Origin: Bacteroidia bacterium
Lineage (GTDB): Bacteria; Bacteroidota; Bacteroidia; B-17B0; Aurantibacillaceae
Direction of reading: 5' to 3'
DNA length: 11,730 nucleotides
NCBI GenBank assembly: GCA_026418315.1
Contig: JAOABO010000051.1
Coordinates: 1 to 11,730 of the forward strand
The notes below the pieces were generated by a model that was given only the letters and a program-made list of their open reading frames with translations, made no database searches and was not told the DNA's origin. Positions 1-6,613 of the stretch are shown here, piece after piece. Position 1 is the first letter of the stretch; every line of letters begins with the position of its first letter. The position numbers and the translations under genes are program-made.

Positions 1-222
1 CCTAATTGGATGAAATTTCTAGTACGAGAAATAGATGACCCCTTATCTGTTCATACTTCCAATAAACAAGGTTTGATTAATATTATTGATTTAGCAAATA
101 TCTATACATGCTCATTTATTGCTACTTCAGATATTGGTAAGTTATACGATGAGGGAATGATAGAAGTTTTAGGAAGAAGTGATTTTTCAGATATCAGAGG
201 TTGTAATTTGATGTATCAATAA
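1..222 (+). CDS. C-terminal fragment of an unidentified protein (5' end outside the window)
   Basis: The reading frame is open from the first base and stops at TAA 220-222. The ATG at position 10 is probably an internal Met rather than the start, because the codons before it (Pro-Asn-Trp) are also open. About 73 residues are visible. They form a soluble alternating stretch with no signal peptide, membrane segment or Cys cluster, and end in GCNLMYQ. I do not recognise the family. The stop lies 3 nt from the stop of the converging panC, so the two transcripts meet tail to tail with no visible terminator. The frame itself is fairly certain; the function is unknown. Confidence 0.55.
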   Translation, partial: PNWMKFLVREIDDPLSVHTSNKQGLINIIDLANIYTCSFIATSDIGKLYDEGMIEVLGRSDFSDIRGCNLMYQ

Positions 223-225
223 TAT

Positions 226-1068
226 TTAATTGTCTGAAAGTTCAAGGTTATCAATTAATCTAACACCTTCAAGATATACAGCAATCAATGCTACAGGTTT
301 TTTAATGCCAGCCATGTTGTCATATAAAGTATCTGCGTCTCTGATTTCAAAATAATCTAATATAAAATCTTTATTTTGATGTATCTGATGTTTTACTTCG
401 TTAATAATTTCTGGTATTGCAATACCTTTTTGATACATTTGCTTGGATTGTAATAACCACTTATAAATAAGAGATGCTTTTTTTTTGCCTTCTTCAGATA
501 ACCGTGTGTTGCGAGAACTCATAGCCAGTCCGTTTTCTTCACGAACCGTATGGCATGGTACAATTGTGATGTTATAGTTTTTTTCTCTCACTAATTGTTG
601 AATAACTTTTACTTGCTGAAAATCTTTAAGTCCAAAATATGCTTTATCGGGCTGAATAATTTTAAATAAAATACTTACCACTTTTACCACCCCTTCAAAA
701 TGTCCGGGTCTTTTTGGGCCTTCTAAAATTAAATTCAAATAAGTTAAATCAATTTCATCAGGAACAATCTGATTATTATATATTTGATTAAAATCGGGTA
801 AAAATAAAGCATCTGCTTGTATACTTTGAAGTGCTTTTATATCTTGTTCTATAGTTCTCGGATAATTTTCTAAATCTTTTTTATCATTGAATTGTAAAGG
901 ATTAACAAAAATACTCACATAAGTAAAATCATTTTCTTGTTTTGATCTTTTGACCAACTCAAGGTGCCCTTGATGTAAAGCCCCCATAGTAGGCACAAAG
1001 CCAATAGAAATATTTTTTTGTTTTTCTCTGAATTGAATAAGTTCCTGAGTTTTAGTAAAAATGATCAT
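226..1068 (-). CDS. panC: Pantothenate synthetase (pantoate--beta-alanine ligase)
   Basis: PanC joins pantoate and beta-alanine using ATP, through a pantoyl-adenylate, to make pantothenate, the precursor of coenzyme A; it is cytoplasmic. The 280-residue protein has the full family pattern. The HIGH-type nucleotide-binding motif PTMGALHQGH is at residues 26-35, VNPLQF at 55-60, FGLKDFQQ at 145-152 and the KMSKS-like loop REENGLAMSSRN at 176-187. In FGLKDFQQ a Leu sits where many homologues have Glu or Gln; the Lys, Asp and Gln pair are kept. Length is normal. It is the last gene of a four-gene minus-strand operon, 6 nt after the lipoprotein gene. panD and panB are not in the window. No strong Shine-Dalgarno is seen before the ATG, which is usual in Bacteroidota. 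Confidence 0.97.
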   Translation of the reverse strand: MIIFTKTQELIQFREKQKNISIGFVPTMGALHQGHLELVKRSKQENDFTYVSIFVNPLQFNDKKDLENYPRTIEQDIKALQSIQADALFLPDFNQIYNNQIVPDEIDLTYLNLILEGPKRPGHFEGVVKVVSILFKIIQPDKAYFGLKDFQQVKVIQQLVREKNYNITIVPCHTVREENGLAMSSRNTRLSEEGKKKASLIYKWLLQSKQMYQKGIAIPEIINEVKHQIHQNKDFILDYFEIRDADTLYDNMAGIKKPVALIAVYLEGVRLIDNLELSDN

Positions 1069-1074
1069 TGGATT

Positions 1075-1524
1075 TTATTTCAACATTTTTCCACAACCTG
1101 TCAATACATTTTTTTGCAAATATATTTTGACACTATAAGGCAAAGTATCTCCTGATATGGCAATGCATTGTTTTTTATCAATATCAAAACTCAGTTTTTC
1201 TGATTGAACGTGTACAGGAAATTGTTTTAACTCTGAATGAAATTTTCCCTGAATAGTATCGCTCCCATAATTATTGATAAAAATAAAATTTTCATTACTC
1301 AATGTGAGTATCCAGCCGGGCTCTGTGCCTGTTGCGATAAATATTGTATTATCACCTATCTGCCTGAAAAGTTGTTGAGCAGGTACCGTATCTTTTGGCT
1401 GAATGCCAGAGTCGGTATGGGTAATTGATTCTGTTTGTAAATTCACGGATGCGTTGTCTGAATGTTCATTGTTACAAGATATAATCATGAACAATAAAGC
1501 CAGATGAATGGTTTTTTGAAGCAT
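1075..1524 (-). CDS. Small predicted lipoprotein with a TEPxW motif (resembles COG3650)
   Basis: The 149-residue protein begins with a lipoprotein signal: a hydrophobic stretch at residues 7-16 followed by IISC, with Cys17 as the lipidation site. It is therefore probably attached to the inner or outer membrane facing the periplasm. After a low-complexity Ser/Thr/Asp linker (about 18-50) comes a compact domain with FIATGTEPGW at 62-71 and a C-terminal TGCG at 142-145. Cys120 and Cys144 could form a disulfide. The TEPxW...GC pattern recalls the COG3650 group of uncharacterised secreted proteins (typically EPFW, then a Cys near the end). That match is from memory and not certain. It lies 12 nt after the lpxD-like gene and 6 nt before panC, so it is co-transcribed with both. 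Function unknown. Confidence 0.8.
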   Translation of the reverse strand: MLQKTIHLALLFMIISCNNEHSDNASVNLQTESITHTDSGIQPKDTVPAQQLFRQIGDNTIFIATGTEPGWILTLSNENFIFINNYGSDTIQGKFHSELKQFPVHVQSEKLSFDIDKKQCIAISGDTLPYSVKIYLQKNVLTGCGKMLK

Positions 1525-1536
1525 ACTGGTTGATTT

Positions 1537-2463
1537 TTAATATAGTTTGTGAATTAATTTTACAAGTTGTTTTACTGCAAATACTTCTCTCATTTTTTCT
1601 TTGGCAGGACCTGCCGGAGAGCCAAAATAAGTTTGGCCATCACTAATATTTTCTCCTACACCTGACTGAGCCAAAATGGTTACATTGTTACCAATGTGTA
1701 TTCCACTGGATATTCCCACCTGTCCCCATATTGTAACATAATCGCCAATGGTAGTAGCTCCTGCTATACCTGTGTGTGCTGCAATCAAACATCGTTTTCC
1801 AATTTTTGTATCATGACCTACATGAACATGATTATCTAATTTGGTATGCGCTCCGATGATGGTAGAAGATGTAACTCCTTTGTCTATAGTACAATTGGCT
1901 CCAATATGAACATAATCTTCTATGCAAACATTGCCGCATGTTTCTAATTGTTCAAAACTATCGGGATGTTTTTTATAATAAAAAGCATCTGCTCCAATAG
2001 TACAATTAGCGTGAATTTTTACATGATTTCCTATCACACAATTATCATAGATGACGGTATTAGGATATATAATAGTATGGTCTCCGATAATAACATTATT
2101 TCCAATATACACATTAGGAAAGATGATGGTATGTTTTCCGATTTGGGCAGATGGACTTATAGTGGTAAGAGAATACCGTATTGGTTGAAAGTGCCGGATA
2201 AGTTGATTAAACGCAGTAAAAGGTTGGTCGTGAATCAATAATGCTTTTGTGTCGGGGCATTCTGTTTCCTGATTAATAATTACAACGCTTGCTTTGGACT
2301 GAAGTGCCTTTTGATAGTATTTCGGATGATCTACAAATACTATATCTCCTTCTCTAACGCAATGAATCTCGTTAATACCAGTTACAAGCAGCGATGCGTT
2401 CCCAACTATTTTTGCTTGAATGATATTGGCAATCAATTGAACGGGTGTAGGTTGAATATCCAT
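1537..2463 (-). CDS. LpxD-like left-handed beta-helix acyltransferase (short paralogue of UDP-3-O-acylglucosamine N-acyltransferase)
   Basis: The 308-residue protein has an LpxD-type N-terminal domain (about 1-95, including HCVREGDIVFVDHPKYY at 34-50). A long array of hexapeptide repeats (about 103-270) should build a left-handed beta-helix trimer. True LpxD transfers a 3-hydroxyacyl chain from acyl-ACP to the 2-amine of UDP-3-O-acylglucosamine in lipid A synthesis. His217 in VGHDTKIG matches the catalytic His of E. coli LpxD (His239). The second conserved His (E. coli His276, in a GQxGIxGH context) is replaced: here the stretch reads GQVGISSG at 247-254. The C-terminal helices are also short, 308 residues against about 340. 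From memory, Bacteroidota carry a second LpxD-like protein with this SSG/TSG pattern and an ADAFYYK segment (here 159-164), alongside a canonical lpxD beside lpxC/fabZ and lpxA. This gene is probably that paralogue, so its donor and acceptor are uncertain. No lpxA or lpxC is in the window. Confidence 0.88.
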   Translation of the reverse strand: MDIQPTPVQLIANIIQAKIVGNASLLVTGINEIHCVREGDIVFVDHPKYYQKALQSKASVVIINQETECPDTKALLIHDQPFTAFNQLIRHFQPIRYSLTTISPSAQIGKHTIIFPNVYIGNNVIIGDHTIIYPNTVIYDNCVIGNHVKIHANCTIGADAFYYKKHPDSFEQLETCGNVCIEDYVHIGANCTIDKGVTSSTIIGAHTKLDNHVHVGHDTKIGKRCLIAAHTGIAGATTIGDYVTIWGQVGISSGIHIGNNVTILAQSGVGENISDGQTYFGSPAGPAKEKMREVFAVKQLVKLIHKLY

Positions 2464-2475
2464 AATATTGTTTCA

Positions 2476-3195
2476 TTAAAGTTGAAAGGTAAAATCATCT
2501 TCATTATTTGAGTCGGTATAAAAACCGAGTCGTTTGCCCGTTCGCATGGTAATCCAGCTGGTTTGCTCATTGATTTGATTAACTGAAATTTCACGGGTAG
2601 CATCAAATGGAGGAATAGATAAATCAAATTCCAATGCAAAGATAATAAGGTCGTTGATAATTTCTTGAATTATGTTTTCTGATAAGGGTTCTAAAGAAAA
2701 ATTACTATATTTGGTGGCAAGAGGGAGTTTGGTTTCAATAAAAAAATGGTTTTCTCTGTTGATGAAAATTCGGGCAATTAAAATTCCAATATCATTTAAC
2801 CTGTTATATTTAAAAGAATCAGCCATAAAGTTATAGACATATATAACGCCACAATAAGCATTCAGCGGGTTTTGTTTAATATATGGCGATTTATAGAGCG
2901 GAGAGGATTTATCTATTTCAAAAACATTAGTATGCATAAATATTTCCAGTATATCACCGGCTATTTTTAATCTGTAAGCAAATTGATTAACTTCAAAGTG
3001 TTGTATGCTTATTCTTTTATCAATCCCATCAATAGTTGGTTTTAATTCATTAATGATATTTTTACTCAATGATTTAAATATGCCAAAATTTTTAATGGTA
3101 TTAAAAAAAACATCTTGTTTCAATACCGATTTTTCTTTTACTAAAGATAAAATTTTTTGCTTTTGTTGTTTGAGTATATCTGTATTTTCATTCAT
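2476..3195 (-). CDS. Conserved hypothetical protein, first gene of the lpxD-like/panC operon
   Basis: A 239-residue soluble protein with no signal peptide or membrane segment. The N-terminus is charged and helical (1-60). An alternating beta-rich core follows, with the stretches GDILEIFMHTNVFEID (80-95), AYCGVIYVYNFMADSFKYNR (113-132) and ARIFINRENHFFIETK (141-156). After a helix at 172-190 comes a Pro-rich FDLSIPPFDAT (190-200), and near the end TGKRLGFYTDSN (219-230). I believe this combination is conserved across Bacteroidota, but I know no function for it. It is the first gene of the operon, 12 nt before the lpxD-like gene, and its 5' end faces engB across a 136-nt divergent region. The ATG at 3195 gives a good N-terminus. 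The gene call is firm; a role in envelope or CoA metabolism is suggested only by its neighbours. Confidence 0.85.
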   Translation of the reverse strand: MNENTDILKQQKQKILSLVKEKSVLKQDVFFNTIKNFGIFKSLSKNIINELKPTIDGIDKRISIQHFEVNQFAYRLKIAGDILEIFMHTNVFEIDKSSPLYKSPYIKQNPLNAYCGVIYVYNFMADSFKYNRLNDIGILIARIFINRENHFFIETKLPLATKYSNFSLEPLSENIIQEIINDLIIFALEFDLSIPPFDATREISVNQINEQTSWITMRTGKRLGFYTDSNNEDDFTFQL

Positions 3196-3299
3196 TCGGA
3201 AATAGAATTTTATTGCTGAAATTTACAGAATAAATTTTTTATTATCTGAATTGTTTTTGAATAATTGAATATTTGAAAGCCCATTTGAAAAACTTGGAG

Positions 3300-3307
3300 T
3301 AAATTTG
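3300..3307 (+). promoter_or_regulatory. Probable Bacteroidota -7 promoter element for the engB operon
   Basis: TAAATTTG at 3300-3307 matches the Bacteroidota primary-sigma consensus TAnnTTTG exactly. A TTTG at 3272-3275 could be the -33 element, but the 24-nt gap is slightly wider than the usual 17-23; another TTTG at 3284-3287 is too close. Transcription would begin around 3312-3315, leaving a leader of about 20 nt before the ATG at 3332. This also argues against a TTG start at 3305, which would not be transcribed. Confidence 0.5.
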
Positions 3308-3331
3308 CAAAAAATAAAAACAATCAACTTA

Positions 3332-3934
3332 ATGGAAATAAAAAGTGTAGAATTTGTAAAGAGTGCTGTAAGTATTAAAGATTGCCCTAAAGCATACTTC
3401 CCCGAAATAGCTTTTATTGGAAGGAGTAATGTTGGAAAAAGTTCTCTTATTAATTTTATTTGTAATAATAAAAAGTTGGCCAAGGTTTCTGAAACCCCCG
3501 GAAAAACAAAAACCATCAATCATTACATTGTGAATAACAAATGGTATTTAGTTGATTTGCCCGGATATGGATTTGCAAAAACATCTAAAACTGAAAGAGA
3601 AAAATTTCAGAGTATGATAAAAGAATATATTCAAAACCGCACTACCCTGAAATGCACTATGGTATTATTAGACAGCCGTTTAGAATTTCAAAAAAATGAT
3701 AGAGAGTTTATTCAATGGATGGCAGAAAATCATTTGCCCTTCGCTGTTGTGCTTACCAAAATTGATAAATTATCTTCATCACAATTAAAAAAACAAATTA
3801 ACTACTACGAAAAAGAATTTTCAAAAATGTTTGAAGAAAGTCCTAATATATTGAAAACCTCTGCTACTCAAAAGCAAGGACTAAATGAATTACTTGAGCT
3901 GATTGATTTTATACTAAATCCAGATGAACAATGA
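3332..3934 (+). CDS. engB: Ribosome-biogenesis GTPase YihA/YsxC (EngB)
   Basis: EngB is an essential TrmE-Era-type GTPase needed for late assembly of the large ribosomal subunit. The 200-residue protein has every G motif: G1 GRSNVGKS (30-37), a G2 threonine within TPGKTKT (55-61), G3 DLPGYG (75-80), G4 TKID (142-145) and G5 SAT (177-179). The frame extends upstream to a TTG at 3305. The ATG at 3332 is chosen because MEIKSVEF is the usual family N-terminus and the -7 promoter element overlaps the TTG. Length is normal. It heads a plus-strand operon, and its stop overlaps the next start as ATGA (3931-3934), which suggests translational coupling. Confidence 0.97.
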   Translation: MEIKSVEFVKSAVSIKDCPKAYFPEIAFIGRSNVGKSSLINFICNNKKLAKVSETPGKTKTINHYIVNNKWYLVDLPGYGFAKTSKTEREKFQSMIKEYIQNRTTLKCTMVLLDSRLEFQKNDREFIQWMAENHLPFAVVLTKIDKLSSSQLKKQINYYEKEFSKMFEESPNILKTSATQKQGLNELLELIDFILNPDEQ

Positions 3935-4278
3935 GTAAAATATCAGAAACTAAATGGAACATATTACTTTCCAAACTTGAAAAACAATTTGGAATGCCTA
4001 TAGATTATGCAGGAATATTATTTCTAATAGGATTACAGGAATTAGGTAAACCTTACAAAAATTATAAGAAAGATGAAAAATTATCCATTATGCATATTGC
4101 GGTGTGTACTTTATTAGAACCTTATGGAATTTACAAATACATAGGCAGAGATAAAGACGGCTGGCCACACTGGGAACTCATAGAAACCCTTCCGCCCTTA
4201 TCAGATGCGCAGCAAAATAAATTGATTACAGAAGCCATTATTGATTATTTTGAAAGACAAAATTTTTTTGATGAATAA
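3931..4278 (+). CDS. Conserved hypothetical protein, translationally coupled to engB
   Basis: A 115-residue cytoplasmic protein with no signal, membrane span or metal-binding cluster. It appears mostly helical, with an N-terminal helix (5-20) and the segments ILFLIGLQELGKPYKNY (29-45) and KLSIMHIAVCTLLEPYGIY (50-68). The strongly patterned GRDKDGWPHWELIETLPPL (72-90) and a C-terminal helix follow. I recall similar proteins in Bacteroidota with no assigned function. Its ATG overlaps the engB stop (ATGA), and its own end overlaps the start of the next gene by 8 nt, so it is very likely translated together with EngB. A link to ribosome assembly is inference from coupling only. Confidence 0.88.
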   Translation: MSKISETKWNILLSKLEKQFGMPIDYAGILFLIGLQELGKPYKNYKKDEKLSIMHIAVCTLLEPYGIYKYIGRDKDGWPHWELIETLPPLSDAQQNKLITEAIIDYFERQNFFDE

Positions 4279-4948
4279 AATGAATTGGGTTGTAAAATTT
4301 TTTATAGCAATCATATTTGCGTGTTCTGCTATTATTTTTTCATATGCTCAGTCAAATGAAAAAAGATTCTTTATTGGGGTTTCTGCAGGGCTTACAGGTT
4401 GTCAGGTACATGGTGATAGTTACAGCGGTTATAATAAACTTGGATTTTTGGGCGGTGTTTTTGTGCATTACAAATGGTTTCAAAATATCATTCCACAAGT
4501 AGGGATTATTTATATTCAAAAGGGCTCAAGGCATAATCCTGATTCTGCCAATTTATCTCAATATCTTTTACGCTTGCATTTTATTGAAATACCTATGAAT
4601 GTGAAATTTTTATTTTTGAAAAAGAAAAAATTGTTTATCACCATTGGGCATTCAATAGCTTATTTATTTGATTACTTTGAAGAAACCAATTATTTAAATA
4701 CAACACATTCAGTCAAAAATGAAAAATTTGAATTTTCTATCAATACCGGTTTTGGTTATCAAATCAATGATTATTTCAATATTGAATTAAGGGCTAATAA
4801 TGGGTACACTCCCTTCCGTTATTTTGCTTTTCCTTCTAATATCTATTATAACAATCCTATTGCAAGAATGTTTAACAAAGGTTTGTACAATAACATATTA
4901 GAATTAATTTTTACTTATCATATTTATGGAAAATCAAAAGAAGAATAG
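4271..4948 (+). CDS. Outer-membrane beta-barrel protein, PorT-like family
   Basis: A 225-residue exported protein. The signal peptide is at about 1-26 (hydrophobic core WVVKFFIAIIFACSAIIF, cleavage near SYA|QS). A series of amphipathic strands follows, alternating with polar turns: RFFIGVSAGL, GFLGGVFVHYKW, IPQVGIIYIQKGSR, LHFIEIPMNVKF, FEFSINTGFGYQ and FNIELRANNGYTPF. The IPQVG...YIQKG...FIEIPMN order is typical of the Bacteroidota PorT/OMP_b-brl_2 proteins. Founders of this group serve type IX secretion, but most members have no known role, so no symbol is given. The ATG at 4271 puts the signal peptide in its expected place; Met4 (4280) is also possible. The frame is open back to a TTG at 4241, which would only add residues before the signal. 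The 3' end overlaps ubiX by 23 nt. Confidence 0.85.
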   Translation: MNKMNWVVKFFIAIIFACSAIIFSYAQSNEKRFFIGVSAGLTGCQVHGDSYSGYNKLGFLGGVFVHYKWFQNIIPQVGIIYIQKGSRHNPDSANLSQYLLRLHFIEIPMNVKFLFLKKKKLFITIGHSIAYLFDYFEETNYLNTTHSVKNEKFEFSINTGFGYQINDYFNIELRANNGYTPFRYFAFPSNIYYNNPIARMFNKGLYNNILELIFTYHIYGKSKEE

Positions 4949-5510
4949 AAAATTGGTACTTGCTATTACTGGTGCCAGTGGCAGTTTATATGCCAAATTA
5001 TTGATGGATGAATTATTGAAACACAAAGAACATTTCAAAGAAATATCTGTAGTAATGACCAAGAATGCAAAAGAAGTATGGGAGTTTGAACTTCAAAACA
5101 AAGATTATAATCAATATCCATTTTCATTTTGGGAACAAAACAATTTTTATGCACCTTTTGCTTCGGGCTCTGCAGGATACACCGATATGATTATTTGTCC
5201 ATGCAGTACAGGAATGTTAGGCAGGATAGCTAATGGCATCAGCAATGATTTAATAAGTCGTGCAGCAGATGTGATGCTGAAAGAAAGAAGAAAACTAATT
5301 TTAGTTGTAAGAGAAATGCCCTATAGTTTAATTCATTTGGAAAATATGAGGACGCTTACTTTATCAGGAGCCATTATTTGTCCTGCCAGTCCATCATTAT
5401 ATCACCTACCAAAAGACATGAATGAACTATTGAACTCTGTTGTTCACAGAGTATTCAATCTAATAGATATTTTTCCTGAAAAACAATACAAATGGAATAC
5501 AGAAGAGTAA
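4926..5510 (+). CDS. ubiX: Flavin prenyltransferase UbiX
   Basis: UbiX attaches a dimethylallyl group to FMN, making the prenylated FMN cofactor used by UbiD-family decarboxylases. The 194-residue protein has the FMN-binding loop ITGASGSLYA (14-23), CPCSTGMLGRIANG (91-104) and SRAADVMLKERR (111-122). Residues aligning with the catalytic and phosphate-binding set of Pseudomonas UbiX are all present at a constant offset of ten: Lys119, Arg129, Glu130, Tyr159 and Arg175. The usual PRE before the conserved Arg-Glu reads VRE here. The start lies inside the barrel gene (23-nt overlap), so it is probably translated by coupling. No ubiD partner is in the window. The stop lies 2 nt from the stop of the converging queA. 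Confidence 0.95.
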   Translation: MENQKKNRKLVLAITGASGSLYAKLLMDELLKHKEHFKEISVVMTKNAKEVWEFELQNKDYNQYPFSFWEQNNFYAPFASGSAGYTDMIICPCSTGMLGRIANGISNDLISRAADVMLKERRKLILVVREMPYSLIHLENMRTLTLSGAIICPASPSLYHLPKDMNELLNSVVHRVFNLIDIFPEKQYKWNTEE

Positions 5511-5512
5511 TG

Positions 5513-6562
5513 TTATAAAATTAACATAGCATCTCCATAAGTAAAAAACCTGTACTTTTCTTTGATGGCTTCTTTATATGCTTTCATAATCAATTCATAA
5601 CCACCAAAAGCAGCAGTAAGCATAAGGGGCGTGGACTCCGGTGTATGAAAGTTGGTAACCATGGCATTAGGTATAGAAAATTGATAAGGAGGAAAAATAA
5701 ATTTGTTTGTCCAACCAATTCCGGGGTTTAACCTACCTGTTGTAGATACAGAAGATTCTACCGTTCTTACCACGCTAGTACCAACAGCCACAATTCTTTT
5801 CTTAGCATCTAATGCCTCATTAATAATCTTTGCAGATTGAGCAGGAATTACATATTCTTCGCTTTCCATTTTATGCTTGCTCAAATCTTCTACCTCTACA
5901 GGTCTAAAAGTGCCTAGGCCTACGTGCAAGGTAATGGGTGCAAACTGAATACCTTTTATTTCCAAACGTTTTAATAATTCTCTACTGAAATGAAGACCTG
6001 CGGTAGGAGCCGCCACTGCACCTTCATTTTTTGCATACACGGTTTGATATCTTTCTATATCTATTTTTTCAGGTTTTCTTTTAATGTATTTAGGCAATGG
6101 TACTTCTCCAAGGTCATACAGTTTCTTACGAAATGTTTCATAAGGTCCATCAAATAAAAATCTTAAAGTTCTGCCTCTTGAAGTAGTATTATCAATCACC
6201 TCAGCCACTAATTCATTATTTTCTCCAAAATAAATTTTATTACCTATTCTGATTTTTCGGGCCGGATCCACTAAAACGTCCCATATTTTCATCTCAGCAT
6301 TAATTTCCCTCAACAAAAACACTTCTATTTTTGCTCCTGTTTTTTCTTTGTTCCCATATAATCTCGCAGGAAATACCTTAGTATCATTCAAAATTAAAAC
6401 GTCCCCTTCTTCCATATAATCAATAATATCTTTGAACAATTTATGTTCAAACTTCCCTGTATCTCTGTGTACAATCATTAAACGACTTTGGTCTCTTTCT
6501 TTGGCAGGATATTCTGCGAGCAAATCTTTTGGCAGATTAAATTTAAATGCTGATAATTTCAT
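5513..6562 (-). CDS. queA: S-adenosylmethionine:tRNA ribosyltransferase-isomerase
   Basis: QueA transfers and rearranges the ribosyl group of S-adenosylmethionine onto 7-aminomethyl-7-deazaguanine at the tRNA wobble position, forming epoxyqueuosine. The 349-residue protein is full length. Markers are FNLPKDLLAEYPAKERDQSR (8-27), LNDTKVFPARL (58-68), LPKYIKR (156-162), GAVAAPTAGLHF (181-192), HVGLGTFRPV (213-222), GTSVVRTVES (261-270), TNFHTPEST (303-311) and the C-terminal YRFFTYGDAMLIL (337-349). It lies 51 nt after atpG on the same strand. A promoter-like element sits just before its ATG, so it may be read both from its own promoter and by read-through from the atp operon. Other queuosine genes are not in the window. 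Confidence 0.97.
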   Translation of the reverse strand: MKLSAFKFNLPKDLLAEYPAKERDQSRLMIVHRDTGKFEHKLFKDIIDYMEEGDVLILNDTKVFPARLYGNKEKTGAKIEVFLLREINAEMKIWDVLVDPARKIRIGNKIYFGENNELVAEVIDNTTSRGRTLRFLFDGPYETFRKKLYDLGEVPLPKYIKRKPEKIDIERYQTVYAKNEGAVAAPTAGLHFSRELLKRLEIKGIQFAPITLHVGLGTFRPVEVEDLSKHKMESEEYVIPAQSAKIINEALDAKKRIVAVGTSVVRTVESSVSTTGRLNPGIGWTNKFIFPPYQFSIPNAMVTNFHTPESTPLMLTAAFGGYELIMKAYKEAIKEKYRFFTYGDAMLIL

Positions 6563-6572
6563 AGTTATTATA

Positions 6573-6605
6573 CAAACTTATTGTGGTTATTGAATGATGT
6601 TTAAA
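6573..6605 (-). promoter_or_regulatory. Possible Bacteroidota promoter for queA
   Basis: On the minus strand TAAGTTTG (6580-6573) fits the -7 consensus TAnnTTTG. TTTA (6605-6602) lies 21 nt upstream as an imperfect -33 TTTG. The predicted start would be only about 5 nt before the queA ATG, giving an almost leaderless transcript, and this lowers confidence. Confidence 0.4.
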
Positions 6606-6613
6606 TGATTGTT

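Noticed and set aside
1948..2241. 97-codon plus-strand frame opposite the lpxD-like gene
   Set aside because: It is antisense to the hexapeptide-repeat coding region; its Ile/Ser-rich product reflects the repeats and no promoter is seen.
3218..3225. Promoter for the minus-strand hypothetical gene (TAAATTTC)
   Set aside because: It differs from TAnnTTTG at the last base and has no convincing -33 element at the right distance, so it was not listed.
3305..3331. TTG start extending EngB by nine residues
   Set aside because: It overlaps the TAnnTTTG element, and the ATG at 3332 gives the normal family N-terminus.
4241..4270. TTG start extending the PorT-like protein by ten residues
   Set aside because: It lies inside the preceding gene and would place extra residues before the signal peptide; the ATG at 4271 is better.
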